Made by a program: the position numbers and the translations under genes. Under the pieces are notes generated by a model. The model made no database searches, was not told where the DNA came from, and saw only the letters and a list, made by a program, of their open reading frames with translations. A stretch of DNA of 17,362 nt from DASYML01 sp036399835 (GTDB taxonomy: Bacteria > Acidobacteriota > Blastocatellia > Pyrinomonadales > Pyrinomonadaceae): the NCBI GenBank assembly GCA_036399835.1, contig DASWMI010000182.1:1-17362 (forward strand). The letters run 5' to 3'. This document shows positions 7,928-16,842 of this stretch, in pieces. Position 1 is the first letter of the stretch; every line of letters begins with the position of its first letter.

Positions 7928-8018
7928 AGAGTCTCAGAGTCTGAGAGTCTGAGAGTCAAAGGCTATAAGCTTTTGTCTTCCGACTCCCAGACTCTAGGAC
8001 TCTCGGACTCTCAGACTG
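7928..8018. repeat. Stem-loop with 8-bp tandem repeats (AGAGTCTN) in both arms
   Basis: The left arm (7928-7957) reads AGAGTCTC, AGAGTCTG, AGAGTCTG, AGAGTC. The right arm (7982-8018) reads GACTCCCA, GACTCTAG, GACTCTCG, GACTCTCA, GACTG, the complementary word in the same 8-bp period. The arms can fold into a long imperfect hairpin around a loop of about 24 bases. It lies between the stop of the pilM-like gene and the sigma promoter. No T-run follows on the minus strand, so termination would not be of the classic intrinsic type, though such a stem could protect the 3' end of the secretion transcript. Confidence 0.9.
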
Positions 8019-8023
8019 TTCTC

Positions 8024-8986
8024 TCACGCCCATGCGAGGGTCGCGAGTCCTGCGGGCGCGGCGAGGGCGTTAAAGCTGATGTCGGCTGAAGGAAGGGCCA
8101 GCCCGACATCTTCCGCTCTGAGCGCGTTCATTGAAAGGCCCAACGTTTCGCCGACAATCTCCCTGACACGCTCTGCGCCAAAGCCTTCATCGCTGCTAAT
8201 CACGAGCAGGCGTTCGAGCGGCAGAGATTGCGCGTCAGCGCCTTGAGCGGCCACGCGGTCACGATAAAAGAGCATCAGGCGATAAAGCTCATTGGCGCAC
8301 TCTTCTGCCGCGCAGGCGACCGAGCGCACGATGCTTGGCCGCGCATTGTGCAGCATGATGGCCGTAAAGCCTTCGACGTTTGTACTGACGAGGAGGGCAT
8401 CACCCACAGTCCGGCCTTGCATCAGCCAGCGCGCTTCGCCGAGGTGTCGCGGAAGAATCAGCCCTGCGCGCCAGCCGAGCGACTGAAAGACAGCCTCGTA
8501 TTCTTCGAGCACGGAGAGACGCACGCCCGTCATGATGTAGCGCGGGCGGCCCTGCGTATCCGGCGATAAGCCCTCGCGCGTGACGCGCAACTCTTCGAGC
8601 GGCAGGCCGAAGCTGCGCTCCGTCTTCCAACGCAAAATCTCATCCTGTTCTTTACGCGAAGCGGGCGTGCCCTCCATCGTCAAAATCATGGTGCGTGCTG
8701 CGGCTTCCGGCAGCGCGGCGGACCAGCGGCGCTGGCCCAGCAGTCCCGCGCCCGTCGCTAACTCTGCCAGCGTGTCTGCCAGCTCGTTGAGGTCCGCGAT
8801 GTTCGTCTCATCAAAGCTTGGGCGAATCAGCTCTTCTGGCAAGGCAATAGTCGCCGCGCGCTTGAGGGCGAAGCCTTCGCGCCTCTTACGCTCCAACTGG
8901 ACCACGGTCGCGCGGCCCGCCTCCAGGCCGAGAGCCGTCGCCGGAAACTTCGGCGCGAGCAATCCTGATAAAAAGTTTGAAGACAT
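8024..8986 (-). CDS. pilM: PilM-like type IV pilus assembly protein (actin-fold, possibly ATP-site degenerate)
   Basis: This is a 320-residue cytoplasmic protein resembling PilM / the cytoplasmic domain of GspL. In type IV pilus machines PilM is an actin-like protein tying the ATPase to PilN and PilO at the inner membrane. The first phosphate-loop-like segment is 'ALGLEAGRATVVQL' (about residues 18-31), where the family usually has G-I-D-I-G. A middle 'EILRWKTERSFGLPLEELRV' matches the PilM region preceding subdomain 2. The second phosphate loop and adenosine loop appear eroded: 'DALLVSTNVEGFTAI' (about 197-210) lacks the usual Asp, and 'RLLVISSDEGFGAERV' lacks the Gly-Gly. The end 'FNALAAPAGLATLA' is typical, so the protein is not truncated. 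No Shine-Dalgarno sequence precedes the ATG, which abuts a GATTTNN repeat. No pilN or pilO follows. Confidence 0.8.
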   Translation of the reverse strand: MSSNFLSGLLAPKFPATALGLEAGRATVVQLERKRREGFALKRAATIALPEELIRPSFDETNIADLNELADTLAELATGAGLLGQRRWSAALPEAAARTMILTMEGTPASRKEQDEILRWKTERSFGLPLEELRVTREGLSPDTQGRPRYIMTGVRLSVLEEYEAVFQSLGWRAGLILPRHLGEARWLMQGRTVGDALLVSTNVEGFTAIMLHNARPSIVRSVACAAEECANELYRLMLFYRDRVAAQGADAQSLPLERLLVISSDEGFGAERVREIVGETLGLSMNALRAEDVGLALPSADISFNALAAPAGLATLAWA

Positions 8987-8997
8987 AAAGGGATGTG

Positions 8998-9103
8998 CGA
9001 TTTTAGATTTGCGATCTAGTAATTTCGGGATTTTGATTTTAGACTTCGGATTTCAGATTCCAGCCGCGCGATTTTTGGACCAGAAATCGCAAATCTAAAA
9101 TCG
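8998..9103. repeat. GATTTNN heptamer stem-loop, copy 2
   Basis: A perfect 18-bp inverted repeat has arms CGATTTTAGATTTGCGAT (8998-9015) and its complement (9086-9103). The 70-base interior continues the 7-bp rhythm (GATTTTA, GACTTCG, GATTTCA, GATTCCA). It occupies nearly all of the spacer between the second pseudopilin gene and the pilM-like gene. The arm core is identical to the copy at 3922-3971, so this is a dispersed family rather than chance. Confidence 0.88.
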
Positions 9104-9111
9104 AAAATTCT

Positions 9112-9576
9112 TTACCAGTCGCTATAGGCAGTGCCTTCGGATGAAGTGTCCGGCGAAGAGCTGTGGACATCCGTGATGCCCTGTCCGCCTTCGGAGGAAT
9201 TTGTGTCTTCGCCGACGACGAAGTTCCAGTCGCGCTCTCCGGTGATCGGGTCTATCGGGATTTCGCGTAGATACCCGGCGTTGACCAGTTCTTCCGGCGA
9301 CTGCGGCAGCTTTCCCTTGTCCGCGGCGTACTGGTCAATCAGTTTGCGCAACTGGAAGAGGTCTTCGCGCAGGGTCGCTTCCCTCGCGTGAAGCACGGCC
9401 TTTTGATACTGCGGCAGCGTGATGGCAGCCAGGATAATGATAATCGAGATAACTATCATCAGCTCAAGCAGCGTGAATCCTCGCAGGGATGTGGAGGTTG
9501 GTAAGCGAGATAGGCTGCGGCGCAAATCTGCGCCTGGCAGCCAACGCTCCACGCAGATTGAAGACGCCAACCTCAA
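9112..9576 (-). CDS. gspG: Pseudopilin (GspG/type IV pilin-like), second of a tandem pair
   Basis: This is a prepilin of about 154 residues with the class-III signal 'RGFTLLELMIVISIII': cleavage would follow Gly33 (counting from the chosen start), leaving Phe1 and Glu5 in the mature protein, followed by a hydrophobic helix. A helix 'EATLREDLFQLRKLIDQYAADKG' and the GspG-like phrase 'IPIDPITGERDWNF' follow. The protein ends 'GTAYSDW'. The frame is open to 9705, but that would overlap the upstream gene by about 100 bases. TTG at 9576 is preferred because AGAGGG lies nine bases upstream; GTG at 9552 is the alternative. The leader is long (25-33 residues) for a pseudopilin and basic. The pseudopilin would polymerise on the GspF/GspE platform to form a short piston or a pilus. 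Confidence 0.85.
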   Translation of the reverse strand: MRLASSICVERWLPGADLRRSLSRLPTSTSLRGFTLLELMIVISIIIILAAITLPQYQKAVLHAREATLREDLFQLRKLIDQYAADKGKLPQSPEELVNAGYLREIPIDPITGERDWNFVVGEDTNSSEGGQGITDVHSSSPDTSSEGTAYSDW

Positions 9577-9601
9577 TCGCCCGAACCCTCTGCCCTGTCC
9601 T

Positions 9602-10372
9602 CTACCAATCACTGTACTTCTCTCCGTTGAGCGCGGTCCCGCTCGATTTCGAGCGCACATCGAAAACGTTTTCGCCGCCCCAGCTACCAGCATCCGGCGG
9701 GTCATAGGATGAGCGCAAGTCCCAATCGGCCTCTCCCGTCACGGGGTCAACCGGAATCCTTCGCAGATAGACCTTCTTCTTCGCAATCATCTGCGGCCCC
9801 CCGACATCCGTCGCGTTGACATTAAGGTCGCCGCGCCCGCCGAGGCCATTACCTGTAATGGGCACTACGTCCACGCCGTTCGTGAGCGTTTCCAGATCGG
9901 GCGGAAAGCAATCAGGATTATCAGGGCCGAAGATTTTCTGGTCGCTGATGGCGACTCTGATACGCGGGTCCAGCGCCAACTGCGGATTGCCAGCGGCCTC
10001 GCTTCCGGGTGGACCAGGAGGATTAGGCGGTCTGCCAGCGGCGGGTGTGCCAGCGCCAGCGCCCGCTCCAGCGCCGCATCTTCCGGCCAGGGCCTCTCTG
10101 TGAAACTGGTCAATGGCCGCGCGCATCTCGCGCAGAGTCTCGCGCAGATGCTGCTCTTTCTGTCGCTTGACCGAGAGCTTGACGAGCGGAATGATGCCCA
10201 GCGTCAGAATCGTGAGAATGGCGACGGTGATCACCAGCTCTATCAGCGTAAAGCCTCTTTGCGCGCCCGGAGAAACGCGGCGCAGCGTGCGCGCGTGCGC
10301 GATGCGAGGCTGGCTCACGCGTACGCCGTGCGCTGCCAAAAGCTTTCCACATCTTGCGCCAGAGAGCTTCAT
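9602..10372 (-). CDS. gspG: Pseudopilin (GspG/type IV pilin-like), first of a tandem pair, with Gly/Pro-rich insert
   Basis: This is a prepilin of about 256 residues. A basic leader of 40 residues ends at the prepilin peptidase site 'RGFTLIELVITVAILTILT', giving mature Phe1 and Glu5 and a hydrophobic N-terminal helix, followed by 'KEQHLRETLREMRAAIDQFHREA'. An alternating Gly-Ala and Pro-rich insert covers about residues 98-128. The rest carries 'LRRIPVDPVTGEADWDL' and ends 'GEKYSDW', matching its neighbour. The ATG at 10372 lies one base after the secretin TAA, so translation is probably coupled; the longer open frame to 10489 would run inside the secretin gene. GTG at 10318 would give a shorter leader. 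It is longer than a standard GspG (about 140 residues), mainly because of the insert and the region before the IPVDP motif. Confidence 0.87.
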   Translation of the reverse strand: MKLSGARCGKLLAAHGVRVSQPRIAHARTLRRVSPGAQRGFTLIELVITVAILTILTLGIIPLVKLSVKRQKEQHLRETLREMRAAIDQFHREALAGRCGAGAGAGAGTPAAGRPPNPPGPPGSEAAGNPQLALDPRIRVAISDQKIFGPDNPDCFPPDLETLTNGVDVVPITGNGLGGRGDLNVNATDVGGPQMIAKKKVYLRRIPVDPVTGEADWDLRSSYDPPDAGSWGGENVFDVRSKSSGTALNGEKYSDW

Positions 10373-10373
10373 C

Positions 10374-13139
10374 TTACTGCTTGACAGACAGGCGAGCAGG
10401 CACGAGTTGAATCGCGGCGTTGCGCCCGTCCTGGGTCGCCAGCCGGATCGTCTCCTGCTCGAAAACAATCTCGCTCTCGCCGCTCGCAAGAGCCTCTATC
10501 TCTATGAAGAGCAGGATATTCATCCCCGTCTTGAGCGGCGTGCCCGCAGGCGTCTGGACAGAGATAAAGAGCGAGCCTGCCGGGTCTATTGATTGCAGGA
10601 GGGTCGGCGCTGTCCCTGAAGCGCCTGTCAGTAAGCTCCCCTGCGAGATGCCGCGCACGGCAATCGAGCGCGAGTCGAAGCGCAGCTTAAAGGTCGCCGA
10701 GCCGAGCTGTTCTATCGTGCCGAGCGAGAGGGCCACGCGCTGCTTTTGACCCGCACGCATCTCCTGCTTTTCAGGAGTCAGGCGTAGCTCGACGAGGCCC
10801 GCTGGTCCAGAACTGGCTGCGGGAGTCTGCTTAACCGAGGGCGGGTCAATATCCATGACACGGGGAGTCGCGGTCGCAGGCTCTGATTTATCAAAGGTGA
10901 GCGCGGGCGCGTTTGATGACAGCTCCGGCGAGACCTGTTTCAAGGTCGCCGCGACATCAATCGGACGCGGCACGGGAGCAGCCGCAGTAGACCTGTCGGC
11001 CAGCGTCAGAGCATTAGCCAGAGCATTGCCTTGAGTCGGGCCGGGCGGATTTGAAATCGTGCTCAACGCCGGCTGCGGGTTGGCCGCAGGAGTCTGCGCC
11101 GAAGTATTGCCTGTATTGCTCGCGGCAACGTTCGGCACGTTGGCTGATTGTTGCGCGCCGCCGCCACCCTCGCCCAGGAGGGCTTTCGGCGCGGGCACAA
11201 AGGCTGGCGCTTCGGCATCAGGCAGTTGGACAGTGACTTCTCTGGGAATCCTGCGCGCGGCTGCCAGTTGGTCGTCGCGGTCCTCTTCACGAATCATCGC
11301 TTCGACCGTCCCGATGGTCGGCGAAGAGAGCGTACCCGACGGGCGCAGCTCTTCATCGCGCGGCGTGACAGCCGGAGCACGCAGCACGCGCGGCGTGACG
11401 GCAATCACGATGTCCGTCTGAAAATTGTCGCGGCGCGGCGAGGTAAAGAGGCGGCCAAGAATGGGAATCAGGCCGAGCAAGGGAATTCCCTGCCGACCGT
11501 TCGACTGCCTGTCCTGGGCCACGCTGGCGAGCATCATCGTGCGATTGTTCTGGATGCGAGCCGTGCCGCTAATCGTGCGCTCGGTAAAGGTCGGCGTATT
11601 GCTGCCCGGGTTGAGCACGTCCTTCGACTCGATGCTCATCTTGACCTGCACATCAAAGTTCGGGAAGACCTGCGGCGTAAACTTTAGGGTCAAGCCTGTC
11701 GGCTCGTAGTTGATGACGGGAAAGCCGCCGCTCGGGAATTGGAAGTTGCCGCCGGGCGTGGTCGTCTGTCCTCCGCCGGATTGGAAGCCGAAAGGATAGG
11801 TCTGCGCCGTCTGCACGGGGACGCGCTGGCCTATGCGCGCCTGCGATTCCTCGCCGTTGAAGGCGTGGACCTGCGTTGAAGCGACGAGCCTCGTGTGGTC
11901 CTTGCGCTGCAAGGCTGTGAGGCTCGAAGGTGGCACGATGAGTGCTGCGCCGAGCGCGGTCGGAATACCGCCGAGAGCCTGCGACGCGACCTGCCGACTG
12001 CCGCCGAGCACGGCCAGCGCGCTCGTCCCGCCGATATTGACGCTGACGTTCCCCTGCTGGTCCACTGTGCCGAGCTGGTTGCCAAACTGAAGCAGGTCCG
12101 AGCGCGAGACCTCGTAGATGTTGACATCCATCACGACTTCGGCGCGGTCCTTGTCAATGCTCTTGAGAATCTCGCCAATCAGCCGCACGTTTTCCGCAGT
12201 GTCGCGCACGGTCAGACTGTTGGTCGCATCGTCGTTGATGACGATAATCTGCGGGCGTCCCTGCGAAGGCGGGATGGCCTGCTGAATGATGCTCTTGGCC
12301 TCGCTCGGTTTGGCGTTCGAGAGATAGAAGGTGCGTATGACGAGCTGCTGGTACTGAGCGCGGCGGCCCTGGTCCGCGACGAGCACCGTGCGGCGGCTCA
12401 GCTTTTGAAAAAAGAGTCCTTCCTGAAGAAAGATGAAATCCAGCGCCTGCGCCGTTGTCACGTCGCGCAGGTTAATATCAATCGTGCGCGGCTGCGCAAA
12501 CGACTGGCGGTCGAAGATGATGTTGAGGCCGAGTTGTTCGGCCAGGCTGCGTATAAAGCTCTTGAGGTCGCCGCTATAGTTGATGATGCGGAGCTGCTCG
12601 CTGCGTGAAGGCGGCGGGACAGGCTCTTGCGCGACGTTGCGCGTGGTCGAAGGTCTGGCCGGAGTCGCGCCGCTGCCGCTGCCTCCTCCCTGTTGCGCAG
12701 AGGTCGGCACAGAGCCGTCGCCCTGTCCTTCTGTCGGCAAAGGCTCGCCCGTCTTCTCAGCTTGCAGGCGCAGCATACGCGCCATCTCGGAGAGCGCCAG
12801 TTGGTTGACGGGGTCGTAGCCGTAAGCCTGCCTGAAGGCGTTATACGCGCCGACGAAATCCTTCTGTTCGGCCAGCGCGCGTCCCTGCTGCATAAACATC
12901 TGCGAGGCATTAAAGAGCGAGCGCCGGTAATGAAGCTGGTACTCCATGTTGGAAGGGTCTGCGGCGACGGCCAGCGTGAACTCCTGCGCAGCCTTCTCCC
13001 ATTGCTGGGCCGCTTCATACTGCAAGCCGCGCTTGTAGTTCTTCTCGCCCTTACGGGCAAGCGCCGTGATGGGCGCGCAGAGCAGACAGACGACCAACAG
13101 GAACGCCGTCAGAGAGCGTACACGAACGGAAGATTTCAT
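10374..13139 (-). CDS. gspD: Secretin (GspD/PilQ family) with N-terminal TPR repeats and C-terminal cohesin-like domain
   Basis: This is an outer-membrane secretin of about 921 residues. The signal peptide is residues 1-28 (ending PITALA). TPR-like helices follow at about 33-125 (YKRGLQYEAAQQWEKAAQEF; DFVGAYNAFRQAYGYDP). A Gly/Ser/Pro linker spans about 126-178. An STN/N0 domain sits at about 179-255 (FIRSLAEQLGLNIIFD; IDINLRDVTTAQALDFIF). A secretin N domain covers about 264-350 and the secretin core about 355-600, ending with the signature 'GIPLLGLIPILGRLF', then 'TDIVIAVTPRVLR'. A Pro/Ala-rich linker leads to residues 783-921, which look like a cohesin domain (VELRLTPEKQEMRAGQ; LGSATFKLRFDSRSIAV; GMNILLFIEIEA). 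The ATG at 13139 is chosen for AGAGG six bases upstream and the signal peptide, although the frame is open to 13241. It forms the outer pore of the machine. Confidence 0.95.
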   Translation of the reverse strand: MKSSVRVRSLTAFLLVVCLLCAPITALARKGEKNYKRGLQYEAAQQWEKAAQEFTLAVAADPSNMEYQLHYRRSLFNASQMFMQQGRALAEQKDFVGAYNAFRQAYGYDPVNQLALSEMARMLRLQAEKTGEPLPTEGQGDGSVPTSAQQGGGSGSGATPARPSTTRNVAQEPVPPPSRSEQLRIINYSGDLKSFIRSLAEQLGLNIIFDRQSFAQPRTIDINLRDVTTAQALDFIFLQEGLFFQKLSRRTVLVADQGRRAQYQQLVIRTFYLSNAKPSEAKSIIQQAIPPSQGRPQIIVINDDATNSLTVRDTAENVRLIGEILKSIDKDRAEVVMDVNIYEVSRSDLLQFGNQLGTVDQQGNVSVNIGGTSALAVLGGSRQVASQALGGIPTALGAALIVPPSSLTALQRKDHTRLVASTQVHAFNGEESQARIGQRVPVQTAQTYPFGFQSGGGQTTTPGGNFQFPSGGFPVINYEPTGLTLKFTPQVFPNFDVQVKMSIESKDVLNPGSNTPTFTERTISGTARIQNNRTMMLASVAQDRQSNGRQGIPLLGLIPILGRLFTSPRRDNFQTDIVIAVTPRVLRAPAVTPRDEELRPSGTLSSPTIGTVEAMIREEDRDDQLAAARRIPREVTVQLPDAEAPAFVPAPKALLGEGGGGAQQSANVPNVAASNTGNTSAQTPAANPQPALSTISNPPGPTQGNALANALTLADRSTAAAPVPRPIDVAATLKQVSPELSSNAPALTFDKSEPATATPRVMDIDPPSVKQTPAASSGPAGLVELRLTPEKQEMRAGQKQRVALSLGTIEQLGSATFKLRFDSRSIAVRGISQGSLLTGASGTAPTLLQSIDPAGSLFISVQTPAGTPLKTGMNILLFIEIEALASGESEIVFEQETIRLATQDGRNAAIQLVPARLSVKQ

Positions 13140-13300
13140 CTCGGACCTCTTTTTCAGAGTAATCATAAACGAGGGGCTGGCGAGCATCGTTTGCAACCAG
13201 AGCATCGAAGCAGCCCTTGAACGGGACTCGCGGCCCGGCAAGATTGCTTCAACTTACACGCCGAGCGCCAAGCGCAGTTCCGAAAACCAGCGAAAACCAG

Positions 13301-13348
13301 GCAGTCAACAGCAAGCCCTCGGCGGATAACCGTTTTAGTGCTGACTGC
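13301..13348. repeat. Imperfect inverted repeat in the spacer between gspE and gspD
   Basis: Arms GCAGTCA (13301-13307) and TGACTGC (13342-13348) are complementary, and an inner GCA/TGC pair (13311-13313 and 13339-13341) extends the stem around a three-base bulge. A short direct repeat CGAAAACCAG occurs twice just upstream (13281-13300). The 223-base spacer (13140-13362) holding it is the longest inside the operon and contains no gene that I can support. It may carry an internal promoter for the secretin gene. Confidence 0.6.
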
Positions 13349-13362
13349 TCACATCTTATCGC

Positions 13363-15096
<1,734 letters not shown>

Positions 15097-15156
15097 AAGT
15101 CACTTGCCAACTACTCAGATGCCTTACGAGGGGTTGGAGGATTGCCGGGAAAACTC

Positions 15157-16392
15157 TTACCGCATGGTCGGGGCATTAGAGATAGATTGAATAATCGGGA
15201 GATAAATCGCCAGCAGGATAGTTACCACGATCCCGCCCATCACTACTAGAATCGCAGGCTCCATCGTCGTCGTCAACTGCTCAAGACGAACTTCAGACTC
15301 GGCCTCGTAAAAGGTCGAGACCTCGTCGAGCATCTCGCGCAGAGAGCCTGAACGCTCGCCGACGCCGATCATGTCGATTGACAGCTCCGGCATCCAGCGT
15401 GCCGCCTCCAGGCTCTCCGTAAAGGTGCGTCCCTCTCGAATCATCGGCAGGATGGCCGTGCTGCGTCGTCTCAGCTCCAGATTCGTAATTGATTCGGAGG
15501 CAATCTCCCATGATTCAACGAGCGTGATGCCGCCCGCCAGGAGCGTCGCCAGAGAGCGCGTCACCTGCGCCACGGCAATCTGGACCAGAAGCCTGCCGAC
15601 CAGCGGAATCTTGAGCAGCAAGCCGTCAATCGTCAGCCGACCGGAAGTGGTCCGCGACCAGAGATAAAAGGCGACGGCGAGGACTATCAGGAGCGGGCCG
15701 AACCAGAAGAGATTATTCGTCATCCAGCCGGAGATAGCCAGCACGATAACCGTCACCGTCGGCAGCGAGTTGCGGTTGAAGTCCGCGAACAGTTCTGACA
15801 TGCGCGGCACGACATAGGTCACCAGAAACGTGACCATCCCGAGCGAGGCGATGAGGAGAAAGGTCGGGTAGGCCAGCGCGCCGCGAATCTTGCGCCGCAG
15901 GTCCACGTTGCGCCGCATGTACTTGACATAGCGTGCCAGCACTTCATCGAGCGCGCCCGAACGCTCGCCCGCCAGAATCGAAGCCGTGTAGATGCGCGGA
16001 AAGAGCGTGCCCTGCTGCGCAAAGGCCGTCGAGAGCGGAGCGCCGCCGCGTATGGCATCCTCCACGCTGCTGAGGACGGCGCGCAGCCGTGCGCTGGCGG
16101 CTCTCTTGCGCAGCATCGTGATGGCTTGCAGGATAGGGATACCGGCGCGTATCAGCGCGGCCAGTTGCTGGTTAAAAAGCAGGAAGTCGTTGGCCTTGAC
16201 GCGTGCGTGCGCGCCCCTGTTCCCACCGCGCGTCAAGGAGGTCACGCCCGAAGTCTTCGGCGGCGTGACGGCGAAGACGCGATAGCCTTCGCGCTCCAGC
16301 CGTGCGCGCGCGTCCTGCACGCCGCCAGCCTCGACCGTGCGCGTGATGACTTCGCCCGCAGGCGTTCCCAGACGACAGATAAATTCAGCCAT
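15157..16392 (-). CDS. gspF: GspF/PilC-family inner-membrane platform protein
   Basis: This 411-residue polytopic membrane protein is the platform onto which the ATPase docks and from which pseudopilins are assembled. An N-terminal 'MAEFICRLGTPAGEVITRTVEA' segment with 'ARLEREGYRVFAV' is standard for the family. Two T2SSF repeats lie at about residues 69-192 and 272-393, each carrying the conserved 'GERSG' after an amphipathic helix. Transmembrane helices are expected at about 172-195, 222-245 and 376-398 (AILVVMGGIVVTILLAIYLPI). The frame is open to 16539, but the ATG at 16392 is favoured by AGGGG five bases upstream and by the family's usual N-terminus. The extra 49 upstream codons, Cys- and Ser-rich, look like untranslated leader. 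It is the first gene of the operon. Confidence 0.96.
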   Translation of the reverse strand: MAEFICRLGTPAGEVITRTVEAGGVQDARARLEREGYRVFAVTPPKTSGVTSLTRGGNRGAHARVKANDFLLFNQQLAALIRAGIPILQAITMLRKRAASARLRAVLSSVEDAIRGGAPLSTAFAQQGTLFPRIYTASILAGERSGALDEVLARYVKYMRRNVDLRRKIRGALAYPTFLLIASLGMVTFLVTYVVPRMSELFADFNRNSLPTVTVIVLAISGWMTNNLFWFGPLLIVLAVAFYLWSRTTSGRLTIDGLLLKIPLVGRLLVQIAVAQVTRSLATLLAGGITLVESWEIASESITNLELRRRSTAILPMIREGRTFTESLEAARWMPELSIDMIGVGERSGSLREMLDEVSTFYEAESEVRLEQLTTTMEPAILVVMGGIVVTILLAIYLPIIQSISNAPTMR

Positions 16393-16464
16393 TGAACCCC
16401 TGGACGCTCGACATAAAAACTGCCTGCCGCACGGATGAGGGCAGACACCGAATAATGATGAAAA

Positions 16465-16473
16465 AGTATAACA
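16465..16473 (-). promoter_or_regulatory. Candidate extended -10 promoter for the secretion operon
   Basis: The minus strand reads TGTTATACT, an extended -10 element (TGn plus TATACT), about 73 bases upstream of the gspF ATG. No good -35 is seen at 16-18 bases, where the sequence is CG-rich; an extended -10 can partly compensate for this. It is the only sigma-70-like hexamer of quality in this part of the spacer. Confidence 0.45.
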
Positions 16474-16670
16474 CGCGCTCCGGCACGCGCGCGACTTAAC
16501 GAACCCACTTGAGCGCGAGTAGCAGGTTTGAGATTTCACATCTCGAATCTCAAGACAACTACACGCCCGCGCGTGTGAAAAGTTGCAGATAAGAGACTGG
16601 ACCAGCTCAAGCCTGTTTTATCTGCGGTTATAACGAAAAAATGGATTTTGAAGACAATGGCAAGCTCTTC

Positions 16671-16698
16671 TTGCGTGTTGGCGGCGGTGTGCTACAAT
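16671..16698 (+). promoter_or_regulatory. Candidate housekeeping promoter for the VWA gene
   Basis: The plus strand has TTGCGT (16671-16676), a 16-base spacer, and TACAAT (16693-16698) in the context GTGCTACAATGCGG. This is close to the sigma-70 consensus. Transcription would start near 16705, giving a leader of about 195 bases before the ATG at 16902. Confidence 0.6.
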
Positions 16699-16777
16699 GC
16701 GGCTATTCCGCACATGTGGAAGTGGCGAGCGGCTGTCTCCCCCGTAAGCTGGTCCTGATTTGCTTCTCAAAATTTAA

Positions 16778-16842
16778 AGTGTCGCGGCCTGTGCTTGTGG
16801 TCAAGTTTACGAGAGCGCAGGCAATTAGCGGCCAGGGACACT
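16778..16842 (+). promoter_or_regulatory. Potential stem-loop in the VWA gene leader
   Basis: AGTGTC (16778-16783) is complementary to GACACT (16837-16842), and GGCC (16786-16789) to GGCC (16830-16833), with only a small internal loop (GC against AGG) between them. The closed loop is about 40 bases. No known riboswitch class was recognised. After the stem comes CTCTTTAAG, a weak T-run at best, so termination is not predicted strongly. Confidence 0.4.

Noticed and set aside
7928..8018. The AGAGTCTN array as a CRISPR array
   Set aside because: The units are 8 bp with no unique spacers, and the arms are complementary, so it is a repeat hairpin.
8998..9103. The GATTTNN element as an insertion sequence or integron attachment site
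   Set aside because: There is no transposase or integrase, no target-site duplication and no att-site core; it is only a repeat-rich palindrome.
10374..10489. The extended start of the first pseudopilin at 10489
   Set aside because: It would run about 115 bases inside the secretin gene; the ATG one base after the secretin stop is a better start.
16393..16539. The 49-codon N-terminal extension of gspF
   Set aside because: It is Cys/Ser-rich and unlike GspF/PilC proteins, it contains the promoter candidate, and the internal ATG at 16392 has a good Shine-Dalgarno sequence.
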